Shown in pieces: positions 1-11,936 of a DNA stretch of 64,000 bases. How positions within the stretch are numbered: position 1 is the stretch's first letter; each line of letters opens with the position of its first letter. A program made the position numbers and the translations under genes. The notes beneath the pieces were generated by a model. The model was not told where the DNA came from, made no database searches, and saw only the letters and a list, made by a program, of their open reading frames with translations. The stretch is from contig CM048552.1 of the NCBI GenBank assembly GCA_026413225.1, positions 135,545,053 to 135,609,052 of the forward strand. Direction: 5' to 3'. Source of the DNA: Otis tarda (lineage: Eukaryota > Chordata > Aves > Otidiformes > Otididae).

Positions 1-3000
1 CTTGGAAATATGTTCTGATGTTCATCCCCAAGTGGCCAGGAAGAGCTTTGAACCCTCTCCCTCCCTGTAGCTGTCAAGTGCAGAATACACTTTGTTCCCC
101 TGACTAACATCGTATGCACGGTAGGTATGAGCAGGCATCTGCCTTCCATCTGACATAAACTACTGTAACTGTACTGAAGCTTCCAACTAATTGGGCCTAA
201 GAAGATGATTAGGAGAGTGGGGAAAAACCTCTAGAGTTTTTAAAGTTTCATGAAATGCGGACATTGGGGAATTGCATATTCTTAGAATCAGGGCCTTTTA
301 AAAATGGAAACACTAGAAACTACTAGACACTTGAAAGTCTTCCATAAGGTCTTGCCACCAGCTTCCTACTGCCTCCAATTAATTGTTTCTTTCCACTTCA
401 ATGGTCAGTTCAAGAATTTCTGGTGATAGTGGCATTTCAAATCTGGCATTTGGCATTTTTTCCTGCAATCCCCATTAATTGAAAAAGATGCACAATGGCT
501 CTGCCATTAAAGTAATAGTATTGATGGAGCTTTGATGGTCTAAAGACTTAGAAGCAAGGCCTGTGAGGAAAGTTTAAAGCTTTTTTTTTTAGACTAGCTG
601 ATATAGCTGGGGCAGGGGGACCATAACAGACTCGTGCACATGGGTCAGAATTAGAATTAGCTATTCAGTCTAATTTCTTTTGCCTTCAAGTTGCATGGTG
701 TCCCTTCCAAAGGCAGAGAGCTTCCACACTGCAATAGTGCTGCCATGTGTCTGAGTGGGCTGAGGTCCCCACCAGAGCACTGTGGGGTGGTCGCACTTTC
801 CGCACCTCCTCCACTCCCCAGCTCAGAAGCACCACATGACGTGGGGGCAGGAAGCCTTAGAAGATCCCTGTCATGCTGTATAACCTTTAATTTGCGGGAG
901 GTCACATTTCTTACACAGCAACTGGCAAGATTCTTGTTGGACATGGTTTTTATTAATTCAGTGCTAGCATCTGTTTTTAACTGCACATCTAGTGTCTGTG
1001 TCTAACTGCGCTTGAGGTCATACTGCGTATAATTTCAACACTGGCTGAATATAGACATACACTGCATTGACTTACTTATTGCCTCCCCATGGCTAGCTGA
1101 GTTCCTTGATGACCAGATTCTTTAAGGTTACAAGGACAACAATGACATCAGACTACTCTAGCAACCATTTCTGGTGAATCAGCAAGTAGGAGGCAGTGCA
1201 ACTTAATAAAATAAATGTTGAATGCTATTTCCTTTTCCTGTCTTCTTCATCCAATTATTATCTGCTTGTCAGATATCCAGTCTATTCTACCCAGTCTCCT
1301 TGCTGATGCACAAAACAGCAGGTATGTAGAGTGAGAATAAGACCACGACCCCCACCATGGCCATTGTTCTGTAATAATCTTGCTGCTGACAGCATTTCTG
1401 AGTAAAACTGAGTTATCGAGGCACAGAATTTTTCTCTCTCCCTTCAGATTGATCAGGTAAATGTATTCTACAAAAAAACTAAATAAAAATAAAAAATCCA
1501 GTAATGAAAAGCTGAGCTATCACAAAGGGAGTCATTTTACTCCATCAGGAAACATGTGGCAAGATCTGTGAACAGCTGCTTTGTTGTAATCTCCATAGAG
1601 GTGAAGAAATATAGATGCTGAAACTTATACAAGGTATTCTAAATAAGCTGAAATAAAGCAGTATTTATGGAGACAGGACTGCATCTTGCTTTCTTTTTAA
1701 TTGCTGGGAGGAGGAAAACTGCCTAGGATGATGTTATTTACAAGCAACATTTGTTCTCAATGGCTACTGATTACATCTTCTATTCTTGTAGAGCTTCTCA
1801 AAATATTAGGATTTCCATCAAAACACAAATCCAAATCTGGTGGTATTGAATCAGCATTTTTCAGGAGACAGAAAAAAGGCCAACACATTGACCTCTTTGA
1901 CTCTTAGAAACATTACCAAATAAAAATATCTTGCATCAAACTCATTTAGAGATTAAAATCTGAAAGATATGTAGTGAAATTAAGGGAGAAATTTTATCAG
2001 AAAGAACCACTTCAAAACCAGAAGACTTAGAATAAAATTGCTGGCAAAATGGAAACAAATAAACAAGCAAGAACAAAAGTGTCAAAACCCAACAAGCTGC
2101 GTGCTGAGAAAAAGCTGTTAGGAAATATCAGATATTTTCCAATGCAGCTTATTGCAAGATAGCTTAAAAGTCTTGTTTTCTGAAGATAAATCCTTGCAGG
2201 AGTGCCTAAGGAGTGTGATCTCATTAGCTGCTATGGCCCCTCTTTCATAACCGGCCATGTTGCCCTTCCAGCACTCACATCCCTTGAGCCCTAGGCAGGC
2301 TTCACAGCGATGAGCAGGGACCAGCCTGCAGAGGGGACAGGAGAGGGTGTCTGAGGCTGGGACACCACGCTGGTAAAGGAGATGCTGTGATAAGATGAAC
2401 CAGGGCTTTCTCCTGCCCGCGTTATGCTCTCTTGCGTTATTAGTACGGCTCTTCCGGGGCAGGAGTTGTTGCACAGGATGAAGCATTACTGATCTCCCCT
2501 GATGGGGTCTCTCTATGTTGCTGTGAACAAGTGCAGTCAGAACTCCCCCAAAGAAGGAGCAGTGGGCACTGGTGGTGCTGGGCTTGGCAATGCCTTGCAC
2601 AGTGCAGTAACTATATCAAGGGATGCCCTGAGCAAAAGTTTTCCAGCTTCATGATCTGGAGCTGATGGAAACATGTATTTCTCTCGACAGTCAAAGCTTC
2701 TCCACATGTCAATTCCCTCACATCCTTTGTCCCAGCCTTTGTTACTACTTTTTTCTTCCCCTGAGTGATTGAACTGACAAACAGAGGCCTCTACGTGCAT
2801 TCGCTGTTCCTCCAGAGCCCTAGCTGTTCCCCTGACATCACCTCCATACACACTTCTCCTTGTAAACCTTGTGTAGGGAGTGTCATTTGTCTTCCTCCAT
2901 CTTTTCTACTCTTGAGAAAAAGATTGTGCACTGGAGGTGTGGTCACATCCAAAAGATTCTGCAGCAGCATAGTGTCATTACAGCTGCCATGGCCTAAGGG

Positions 3001-6000
3001 TACAGGCAGTGAAAGGTATGTCAGGAATGGCAATGTGTTTTCTTGAGCCAACCAATGTAAAATGGCAGAAATGAGAACGTTTTAGGTACAGAGGGCTTTC
3101 ACTGAGGGACTATTTACAGAGACAGGCCTTTGTTACAGAGGGGACATCTCTGCCTTTCTACCAGCTGTGCTGGTACAGCACATTACATCAAGTATTCACC
3201 ATGCGAGCTTTGCACTTCCTTGTCACCTTTTGTTCTTGGTTCCCAGGAACATCCATGTACCACCAGAGCATCACAACAAGTCTGCCCAGGTAAGGATCAG
3301 ACATTTCACCCTATGAACCTTCTCTGTAGGGAGAGGACACAAAAATAGCAGGATGGAAGCACCAGAAACTTACTAGTATTCTGACCAGGCTGAATAGATA
3401 CAGCAAATTATGGAAGCATAAACAAAATACAAAAAGCTGACACCTTATCAGCGTTAGGGTAGGTAAGAGATATCCGAGGTCTGGTGTATCCAAGGCCTGG
3501 TTCCCTAGGAGAGGTTCATTTCAGATGACCTTAGATGCTTGTAAAGCAGCTAAGCTAATCGCCCTGGTCTCCTCCTGCAACCAAGGAAAGAAGTACATCT
3601 TAAGAGTGTGATTAATCTCACCTATAATAGGTCAGTGTAGTAGTAGGTCAGATGACTCCTTCCCTGGAAACATTTGTTCCTCTCTGCTATAAAGAGAAGT
3701 CAGAGTGACTAACGCAGATACCAGTGCCCGCTTTGTAAATCTCTGCAGTTAGATAGAGGCATCCTGTCCTCCCTGCCCAGCCTGGCCCCTCGCCAAAACG
3801 CACTTAAATTGCTGCCTAAACTTAAAAGCGCATTTGAGGTTACTCCTGAATTGGTATTGCGGGTAAAGTGTTTTCACTGATGCTGTGAGGCAGAAAGGGT
3901 GGAAAAGGCATGGGTTTGTTTTTTTTTCTCTGTTCACAGACAGAGTAAGTGTTTGAGAAACAGAGAGGAAAAAAAATGAGCACCAGCACTGCCTGGATGA
4001 GGACTGATGGTATGGGCTTAGAAACGTAAAAATGGGAGCACTTGTTATGGCTGAGGCCTGGTTGAAGGAGGTTTGAAATTATCTTCTTTGTAAATAGGTG
4101 CGATTGCATCAAATGACGTCTGTCTTGTCCAGTGATTCTTCTTCCTCACAGAAGTGACCTGGTGGGGACCACCCGGAGCAGTTGTTGTGAACAGCTGGCA
4201 CACATCTGTCCGCAGTGCACAACTTCAGCCCACAGAACTTGCTACAGTCCCTCCCACCTGTCCCCAACCAGGCCAGGACTCAGCAGTTTGGATTACACTG
4301 GCAGGTTTTGTTTCAATGACTCCCCAAATTAAATATCTCTACAAGTTACAGTCTACTTTCTCCTCTGTGCTGAAATAAACAAAGTCTGGCTTTGCCATGC
4401 AGTAGCTGCCCCTGACCATCCTGCTGCCAAAGCCCAGCAGTGCCAGGGCACTGTGATATAACTGTGAGATAGGAAAGGCAAAAGGAGCCACAGGAGGCAG
4501 GGCTTATGGGTCTGATTATCATGACGAACACAGTGTGAGGTGGGCATGGGTACCCCTCAGGAGCTCTGAGCAGAAGAGCTGACTTGTGCTCAGTTTCATT
4601 ACACAAAGCAAAACCACCTTAGCTACAGAGAACTAATCTTGGTGTAATGACATGCTGTGATACAGATTGATGACCCCGTCTCCATTTGGGAGCAGGCTAC
4701 TCTCCCCAGGTGCTCAACCCCACACTGCAGATATTCACCAGCACCTCAGGGCTCCTTCTCTGTGGAGCCACAAAGATCTGGTGGCAGGCAGGATCTCTCC
4801 CCTAGGCTAGGGACCTCTGCTTTTGGGGTCCACAGGAGGGGACGTTGGCAGTGATGAGTGGGCTGAGCAGGCTCTACAGGGAGGAAGGTGGCTTTGCCAC
4901 CCTGCTGTAATGTAGGTGGCAGCAGCAACAGCAGGAGTTTTTTCAGTGGCAGTGGAGCACTTGGTTTATCCGTATGCTGCACAGCTGTAGTTCCCCTTTT
5001 GGATACAACTTTCGAAAATAAAATCTCCTTCATTCTTCTGTTTCTCTGAATCTGCTTCTGACTGTGAGGAACTGCCACCCTCCCTTAGAAGATTAAAGAA
5101 GAGAACAGTGCGCAGCCTGGGAACATGAGGTACACTGGTAAAAGCCACTCATCCTTGCTGAACCTACTTGTTCTGCATCAAAACCATGGGTTATTTGTCG
5201 GGGGGAAAAGGGAACGACCTGATGAAATTGTGGCAATTCTGCAGCCAACACACTTTTCAAGATCAACAGCAGATAAAGCACTGCCCCTCCCGTCATGATG
5301 TCACTTTGGTAGAGATTATGTGAGTTGTACTCTCAGTTTGCCTTGTTTTGAGCAAATCCCCAGGTTGGGTTTCAGCCTTATCTGTTGATAAGTGCAGTTT
5401 CATTCACGGGCCAGTACCAACTGCCTCAGAGGGGCGGGCAGGTTTTGGCACCTGGGAACAGATTGCTGTTCTTCAGGTTCAGTTTTTCACAAGAGCAAAT
5501 CTATCTTTCAATAGCTTTCTCTAGCAAAGAGAATAGGGGAAAGAAAAAAAGCCCAAGGAAACATAGATCAATTGAGCACTATGGGTTATTTTTATCTGGC
5601 GCGTCATATAAAGCCATTTCTAATTTTCTGTAATTTCGCCGCAGGGTTAAAAGAATGCTATCCAAAAGCATCCATGTGAGGATAGATGCTGGGATTAAGA
5701 GCCACGATGTGTATTAACTCCATATAAATCTATATAGTGTTTGAGTCTGAGTCAGAGTATCGTAAAAGAGGTGAAATGTGGCTTCACAAGAAGGATGTAA
5801 AGGTATTTTACTCCGCCCTACTCATGAAGACAGTAGGAAGAGTCACCCTCCCATTTATTTGAGATGTTAGGAATGATTTGGTCAGTAAAGGCACCCATCC
5901 ACTCTGTTTATATTTGAAATAAAGGGAAAGGGAGAGAGATGGCATGTAACCAGAAACTGGAGCAAGAAAAAAGGTAGAATAGAAAAGAAAATGCCAGATG

Positions 6001-6892
6001 AAAACGCTAAAGACGAACTGCCTGACAGACTGCTGTTTCCAACACCCAGAGTTGGAATGAATGCTTGCAAACAGATAGTTTTAGGAAAAGGACAACACAT
6101 TGTTTTCCTCCAGCATTGTCCTTCAGCATCGTCCTCCAGCACTGGGAGAGAAAGAGAAAGGTGTAGAATAATCTGTTCCCTCCCAATACAGAGTAGGAAG
6201 TTATTTTCACAAGAGAGCAGTGGAATTAGACTAAATTGCATGTTATCTGGATATAAATATTTTTACATGTTGAATCAAACTCTGGTGGGCCAATGTTCTT
6301 CCTTTCAACAGGAGAGATGCATCTTCCTTCTGGGATCTGTGCCTATTGTATGCTACATCCAGTACTCCGGCAGCTTTACTGATGTAGTATGTGAGGTACC
6401 GGAAAGTATAAATGCTTTAAGAAAAATTATCAGCCTGGGGACAAATGGCATTATCACTAATTGCGCTTTACTAATTCTGTCTACTGAAAAGGAAAGGAGG
6501 TAATCTGGAACAAAGTATGTGGCTACTGCAGGATGAAGAAATTCTGCTTGGAATTGCAGCTCGCAGCGAGTGACTCATATTGCACAAACAGCCGAAGTGT
6601 GGGTAGCGCTAGCAGACAATTGCCTGTAATGACTACCGCGTGCAACATAATGAATGAAGCATTGAATAAGGAGCTCTCTGCAAGTTGCAGCTCTGTGAAT
6701 GGCAAGCCTTTCATTTTAAACTAGAGCCCTGTATCACAAATATTAGGTTTGATAAACATGTTTTTGAGATGTTGAAGTATATCCATGAATGGGGTAGAGA
6801 ACTGAGACAGCAGATATTGCATCCGATTTATAGAATTCCAGTCTGGCTGAGGCATTTTGAGAGACTCAAAATGTACTTCTACAAAGGCAAAC
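1..6892. other. Unique non-coding sequence, no gene recognised
   Basis: I see no recognisable exon, RNA gene or transposon in this stretch. Open frames are short and do not resemble known proteins. The longest, about 170 codons at 5991-6503 on the plus strand, has low-complexity serine and arginine patches and no domain I know. The only repeat I can define is the 13-bp minisatellite at 6106-6144. Short poly-T runs also occur. The stretch is best read as intergenic or intronic DNA. A diverged regulatory element or a non-coding RNA exon could be present and would not be visible by eye. Confidence 0.6.
6106..6144. repeat. 13-bp minisatellite, three copies
   Basis: Three adjacent 13-bp units, TCCTCCAGCATTG, TCCTTCAGCATCG and TCCTCCAGCACTG, sit at 6106-6118, 6119-6131 and 6132-6144. 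Neighbouring units differ at one to three positions. The run looks like a small local tandem duplication with no link to a larger element. Confidence 0.85.
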
Positions 6893-7815
6893 AATCATAG
6901 AATCCTAAAATGGTTAGTGTCGGAAAGGGCCTTTAAAGGTCATCTAGTCCAACTCCCCTGCGAGGAGCAGGGACACCTTCAATCAGATCAGGTTTCTCAG
7001 AGCCCCGTCCAACCTGATCTTGGATGTCTCCAGGGACGGGGCATCCACCACCTCTCTGGGCAACCTGTTTCAGTGCTTCACCACCCTCATTGTAAAAATT
7101 TTTTTCCTTATGTCTAGTCTAAATCTACCCTTTTTAGTTTAAAAACATTACTCCTTGTCCTATTGCTACAGGCCCTGCCAAAGAGCTTCTCCCCAGCTTT
7201 CTTGTAGGCCCCCTTTAGGTACTGGAAGGCTGCTATAAGGTCTCCCTAGAGCCTCGTCTTCTCTAAGCTGAACAACCCTCAGCCTTTCTTCACAGGAGAG
7301 GTGCTCCAGCCCTCTGGTCATTTTTGTTGCCTTCCTCTGGACCCACTCCAACAGATCCATGTCTCTCCTGAACGGAGGGCTCCAGAACTGGATGTAGTAC
7401 TCCAGGTGGGGTCTCATGAGAGTGGAGCAGAGGGGGAGTATCGCCTCCCTTGACCTGCTGGCCATGCTTCTTTTGATGCAGCCCAAGATATGATTGGCCT
7501 TCTGGGCTACGAGCACACATTGACGGCTCATGTCCAGCTTTTCTTCCACCAGTACCCTCCACTCCTTCTTGGCAGGGCTGCACTCAATCCCTTCATCCCC
7601 TAGCCTGTTTTTGTGCCTGGGATTGCCCTGACTCATGTGCAGGACTTTGCACTTGGTCTCATTGAACCTCATGATGTTTGCATGGGCCCACTTCTTGAGC
7701 TTGTCCAGGTCCCTCTGGAGGGCATCTCGTCCCTCAGGCATGTCAACCACACCACTCAGTTTGGTGTCATCTGCAAACTTGCTGAGGATGCACTCTATCC
7801 CACTGTCTATGTAAT
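6893..7815 (-). mobile_element. CR1 LINE, 3' part (RT C-terminus and 3' UTR)
   Basis: This is the 3' half of a CR1 non-LTR retrotransposon on the minus strand. Its end lies at about 6893, where the reverse complement reads as the usual CR1 tail with a TTCTATGATT-type motif. The minus-strand frame at 7166-7750 encodes the familiar CR1 RT C-terminal region: RDLDKLKKWAHANIMRFNET, then [33 protein letters not shown] and GLEHLSCEERL. Just upstream, near 7750-7800, the sequence still encodes SKFADDTKLSGVVD, so the FADD active-site motif of the RT palm survives. After the RLR motif the frame shifts, and the remainder of the tail runs in another frame with stops, so the copy is dead. It continues at 8960 after an LTR insertion. 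Confidence 0.95.
7811..7815. repeat. Left target-site duplication of the LTR (GTAAT)
   Basis: The five bases GTAAT directly precede the LTR start (TGTTCTGG) and recur directly after its end (CTACGACA). The shared T that follows makes a six-base reading possible on paper, but only five bases fit an LTR that starts with TG. A 5-bp duplication is typical of ERVL-type elements. Confidence 0.85.
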
Positions 7816-7990
7816 TGTTCTGGTTTTGTTGGGTGAGGGGAGGGCCTAAGGTGGTAGCTTCTGTAGGAAACTGCTAGAAGTTGCTCCCCTTTGTTCAGTG
7901 GACTAGGCTGGGCCTGGGGCGGACCTGCTGCTGGCCAAGGCCAAGCCAATTGGTAGCAGAATGTCCTGTGATAATGCCTCTGTGATAACG

Positions 7991-8000
7991 TATTTAAGAA
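7991..8000 (+). promoter_or_regulatory. TATA-like box in the LTR
   Basis: TATTTAAGAA lies about 175 bases from the LTR start and is the best TATA-like match in its upstream third. Position within the LTR and agreement with the downstream AATAAA suggest it was the U3 promoter. Activity today is unknown. Confidence 0.4.
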
Positions 8001-8765
8001 GGGGAAAACAGGAAAAAAAAAAAAGGGAGAAGATGTGAAGCAGCTGAGCGGAGGCAGAGAGGGGGAGGTGCGAGCCTTGTGGGCCTTGCAGCCCTCACCC
8101 TCTGGCCTCCCGCTGGGCAGCCGACTGGGCCCAACTCGGTCTGGCCCGGCTGCAAGAAGTGGAGAGGAGATGAGAAGTGAATAAGATGTAAAAAGGATCC
8201 TGAGAGGCGTCTGCCAGCCTGTTGTGAGGAACGGCTGCAGACACCAAGGTCAGTGAAGAAGGAGGGGGAGGAGCAATGTGGCTCCTGGCCAAGATTCCCC
8301 TGCAGCCTGTGGTGAAGACCATGGTGGAGCAGGTTGTCCCCCTGCAGCCCATGGAGATCCACGGAGGGGCAGAGATTCACCTACAGTCAGTGGAGGACCC
8401 CACGCTGGAGCAGGTGGAGGCCTGAAGGAGGCCGTGGCGCGTGGAGGGCCCGCTGGGGCAGCTGTTCTGGAGGGACTGCACCCTGTGGAAGAGATGACCC
8501 ACGCCGGAGCAGTTTCATGAAGGACTGTGGCCCGTGGGAGGGACCCCACGATGGAGCAGGGGAGGAGTGTGAGGAGTTCTTCCCCCGACGATGAAGCAGC
8601 AGCATGAAACAACGTGTGATGAACTGAACGCGACCCCCATTGCCTCTTCTCCCCCAGTGCTGCTCGGGGGGGAGAAAGGTAGTAGAAATAATGTTAAGCC
8701 GGGGAAGAGGGAGGGGTGGGGGGAGGTTATCTTGTTCCCTGTCTTATTCTCCTGCTAGTTTTAGA

Positions 8766-8771
8766 AATAAA
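8766..8771 (+). terminator. Polyadenylation signal in the LTR
   Basis: AATAAA sits about 190 bases before the LTR end, inside an A/T-rich patch followed by T-rich sequence. This fits the R/U5 region of a long LTR. Assignment rests on position and motif only. Confidence 0.5.
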
Positions 8772-8954
8772 TAAGTATTTTTCCCCAAGTCAAGTCTGTT
8801 TTGCCCGTGACGGTAATTTTAAGGATTTCTCCCCGTCCTTATCTCAAACCTCGATCAGTTTTATCTTATATCTTCTCCCCCTATTCTCTCAGAGGGTGGG
8901 GGGAGCGAGAGAGAGACTGTGTAGTCTGGTCCCGATCGGGGCTGAACTACGACA

Positions 8955-8959
8955 GTAAT
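8955..8959. repeat. Right target-site duplication of the LTR (GTAAT)
   Basis: GTAAT directly follows the LTR end and matches the five bases before its start. Beyond it the interrupted CR1 resumes with TGATGAAGATATTAAACAGT, which is common in avian CR1 copies read on this strand. Confidence 0.85.
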
Positions 8960-9705
8960 TGATGAAGATATTAAACAGTACTGATTCCAATACAGACCCC
9001 TGAGGGACACCACTTGTCAGTGACCTCCATCTGAGTGATTGCCATGACTTTTCAAATATCACGGAGAGTGGCTTGGCAACTACATCAGCCAATTGCCTCA
9101 GGACTCTGTGTTGCATCTCATCAGGTCCCATAGACTAATGTATATTCAGATTTCTCAGGTGGTCACAAAATTGATCTTCTCTTACAGTGGGAGAGACTAT
9201 TCCCCCGGTCCCTGTTATGCAGTCCATCCACTTGAGTGGTGTGGGAAGAGTGAGGCAAAAAAGTTGCTGAGTACCTCAGTCTTCTCCTCATCTGTTGTTA
9301 CCGTTTCACCAGTATTGCTCATCAGGGAGGGTGTACTTTCTTTGACATTCTTTTTCTGGCTGACACACTTGTAGAAGCCCTTCTTATTATTCCTTGCACC
9401 CCTTGCCAAGCTCAGCCCCAGCCACACCTTGACCTTCCTGATGCCATCCCTACACAACTGGTCAGTGTCCTTATACGCTTCCTACCTGTCCCTGCTTCCC
9501 CCGCCTGTGCATTTCCTTCTTGTCCTTTAGTTTTACCAGCAGGTCTCGACTCAGCCACGCCCATCTCTTGCCTTCCTTTCCTTCTTTCCTACACCCGGGG
9601 ATTGAGAGCTCTTGTACTCTATGGAAGGCATCCTTAAAGATCTGCCAGCTCTGTTCTGCTCCTTTGTCCCTGAGGGTGATTTCTCAGGGGGTCCTATTGA
9701 CTAAT
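8960..9705 (-). mobile_element. CR1 LINE, 5' part (linker and start of RT), same copy as 6893-7815
   Basis: Read on the minus strand, this encodes in order: [136 protein letters not shown] and SGVPQGSVL. These are consecutive landmarks of CR1 ORF2 between the endonuclease and the RT core. Several stops and frameshifts separate them. At about 9031-9036 the frame jumps from FEKSWQS straight to [15 protein letters not shown]; in a whole CR1 about 140 residues lie between these, including the YLDFSKAFDTV palm motif, so an in-frame internal deletion of some 400 bp has occurred. The 5' edge near 9705 is approximate, since similarity fades after the ACTAATCA motif. The endonuclease domain and ORF1 are absent. 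Confidence 0.93.
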
Positions 9706-10892
9706 CATTTCTGAAAGGTGCATTCCATCTTGGGTTTGATGTCATGCATGGACATATCCATGGAAAGGATGTGGCTATTACTTTTATTCTGGTCCAAGCT
9801 CGTATCTTCAGATATTCCATGTATATCCTGCTCTTTGTGAATGTTCTTCCACTACCCACCTGCAGTAGCACAGCACAGATTGTGAGCAAAAAGGAGTATG
9901 TTCCTCTGGCACACGTCAAATATGCTATGATGGGGCACTAAGGACACTTATGGCTGACATCAGCTTAACACTCGACATCAGAGTGAGTCCTGTTGTCCAA
10001 GCAGCCCCCATGCAAAGCCAAAACTATAACAAAAGCAAAATTATTGGCTTACAGGATCAGTGTGTTACTCAGGACCAGTTTTATTTAAATGATTTCAATC
10101 TAGCTGGATCTGAGTTGTTGCTATTCTGCTATGCCCCGATCTCAATGTCTGATCTCTGTGTCTCTGCTACCTAATACTTCCTGGGCACAGGTGTCCTGTC
10201 CAAATACCAGCTGAGGAATGGAGTCAAATGCCTTCCTCTGACTTATTTAGTTGAGGTACAAAGTACTCAGTCCTACAGAAACAAGTCAAGCCATAGATAC
10301 TGCCACTTCTGCTATATACTCAAAGCAAAATCACTTCGGGCTCCCTGACGCGTACTTTTTGTTCTGCAACTCTTAATAAAAAGAGACAAGTTTGGCTGAA
10401 ACTTTTATTGAGTTGGATGGCCCTCACAGACACAGAACAATACTACTTCCCTTATAGATGCTATTGTTGTTTCTGTGCCATTGCTGCTGATTTCTAAAAG
10501 CCTTTTTTAAAGAAGCCTTTTTTTTTTTTTAAGATGGAAAGCTTATGCTTTCTCGCCTTATGCTTTTCCTCTCTGAAAGGGCCTCCTGACAAGATCCACC
10601 ATTATCCACTGACCTCTTAATTTATTTCTCCTGTATGCACAGTCTTGCTGGTTTAACAATGCCATCATTATATAATGAAGATTGCCTGAAACTGAAGGAG
10701 AAAAATCCATTTCTGACATAGTTCTAATCAGGAAATCAGAAATGGCAGAACTTGAACAAACCTAGGGCACATTTGCAGCGCAGGGTTAACTTAAGATCAG
10801 TACTGAGAAATGTGTATTCTTTGGACCTTGGAGAAACAATAGTCAATGCAGAAGTTTATATCATTTATAAAAAGGAAGATGATCTCATATGC
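9706..10892. other. Unique non-coding sequence
   Basis: No exon or repeat is recognised here apart from a poly-T run near 10520-10532. Short open frames on both strands have no familiar motifs. Part of the first hundred bases could be a faded 5' continuation of the neighbouring CR1, but I could not follow it. Confidence 0.55.
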
Positions 10893-11120
10893 TACAGAAT
10901 CATGGAAGTGAGAAGTGGAAAAAATGTATTTGATCATCTTGACCTCAGCTCAGGCTTGCTCTGTGCAGTACATTTTCTGGTGCCTTCTCCAGATTTCTTT
11001 TAGAGGTGACTAGGGATTTGCTGTTTGTTGCAATCTTTGTTCATTTCTACAGAATAGTTTTCACTCAGAGCTGAGAGGGGAACCTGAATTTCCTTTGTCT
11101 TAATTTTGGGTCTTTTCTCC
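10893..11120 (-). mobile_element. Ancient CR1 3' remnant
   Basis: The plus strand starts ACAGAATCATGGAAGTGAGA and goes on through TTTGATCATCTTGACC, GTGCAGTACATTTTCTGGTG and CTTCTCCAGATTTCTTTTAG to CTGAATTTCCTTTGTCTTAA. This is the order of landmarks seen, in reverse complement, at the 3' end of old CR1 families shared across sauropsids (tail, then TGATCATCTAGTCC-like, then ACAGTATATTTTCTAGTGCC-like, then AACCTAAATTTCCTTTG-like). It is far more diverged than the other CR1s of the window and lacks the clean octamer tail. A short open frame at 10752-11003 runs across it by chance. The far end near 11120 is approximate. Confidence 0.65.
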
Positions 11121-11904
11121 TGTTTTTCCCAGATAAAGACTGTTTGGCTCCTGACATTAATTGCACTGGAAGGATGGACAGCTTCTGCCTAAGCAACAAT
11201 AGTGCTACTTAATACAGACAGCACCACTATTAAGAAATAAAAATGCCAAGGCATGTTTCTTGACTTAAAAATATGACAGTTGAATACTGATGGTTACAGC
11301 CCAGTCATTGATGGGACAACTTGCACAGAAGAATTGGGAGTAGACCATGAGCTGTGCTGGTGCTTAGCCATGACTGTTCTCACAGCTTGATTAAAATGGG
11401 ACAGAACGGGGAGGAAAAGCAAGCCCAGAAAGATGGCACCTTTTGGAAAAGTCTAAATTAGAAAGGTTAAGAGTCTAAAGGTAAAAAATTGATTGGCTAA
11501 AGGAATTGATGGTTTTGCTTATTTTTGTGTCCCATTTGAAACATTTTAGAGAACTTCATGGAAGTTTACTTGCATAGCTATTAGACTTCCTTCAAATCAC
11601 ACTCCCTTCATGAATTTGAAGTCTACTTTCTGCATGCCCAGCCATTTGCTTCTCTTGAGGCTGAAAACACTCAAACTTCGAGCATCTAGTAGGGTCTCTA
11701 GATTTACCCCATGTTTCAGATCCAAACTGCTTTTTATTTTTTTTCCGTAGTTTTGAAGACAGTTTGCTTGACAAAGGATCTAATTTGACCAGTTGCAGTT
11801 CCAATGACAGAAGAATAAAATAAAAGAGAGGTAGAAATATTTTCAGTGAAAAGTTGGCCCTATACTTTAAAAGTTCAAAAATTTCATGACTCAGAGAATG
11901 CCAA

Positions 11905-11936
11905 ATGGCTCTTCAGAGTTCTCCATGGCTCTTCAG
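11905..11936. repeat. Short direct repeat ATGGCTCTTCAG
   Basis: The 12-mer ATGGCTCTTCAG occurs at 11905-11916 and again at 11925-11936. It probably marks a small 20-bp tandem duplication whose remaining bases have diverged. Confidence 0.7.

Larger units (their letters stand above)
7816..8954 (+). mobile_element. Solo LTR of an ERVL-type endogenous retrovirus
   Basis: A long terminal repeat of about 1.14 kb, starting TGTTCTGG and ending CTACGACA, is inserted into the CR1. The same CR1 frame (NYIDSGIE) resumes on both sides, and the flanks carry a 5-bp GTAAT duplication. The general plan and the terminal CTGAACTACGACA style match LTRs of avian class III (ERVL) elements as I know them. No gag, pol or env sequence lies inside, so this is a single LTR left after recombination between the two ends of a provirus. 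A TATA-like TATTTAAG lies at 7991 and an AATAAA at 8766-8771, which set the plus orientation. The middle, about 8270-8570, is GC-rich and built of imperfect repeats of a GGAGCAG / GTGGAGGACC theme. It is younger than the CR1 it interrupts. Open frames read inside it are not genes. Confidence 0.88.

Noticed and set aside
4127-4160. CAGTGATTCTTCTTCCTCAC, resembling a hAT transposon end
   Set aside because: No matching inverted end or 8-bp target duplication was found nearby.
5991-6503. 170-codon open frame, plus strand
   Set aside because: Not similar to a protein I know, and partly mirrored by open frames on the minus strand. Not enough to call a gene.
8250-8612. Several overlapping open frames of 70-130 codons on both strands
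   Set aside because: They fall inside the GC-rich middle of the solo LTR, which is not expected to code.
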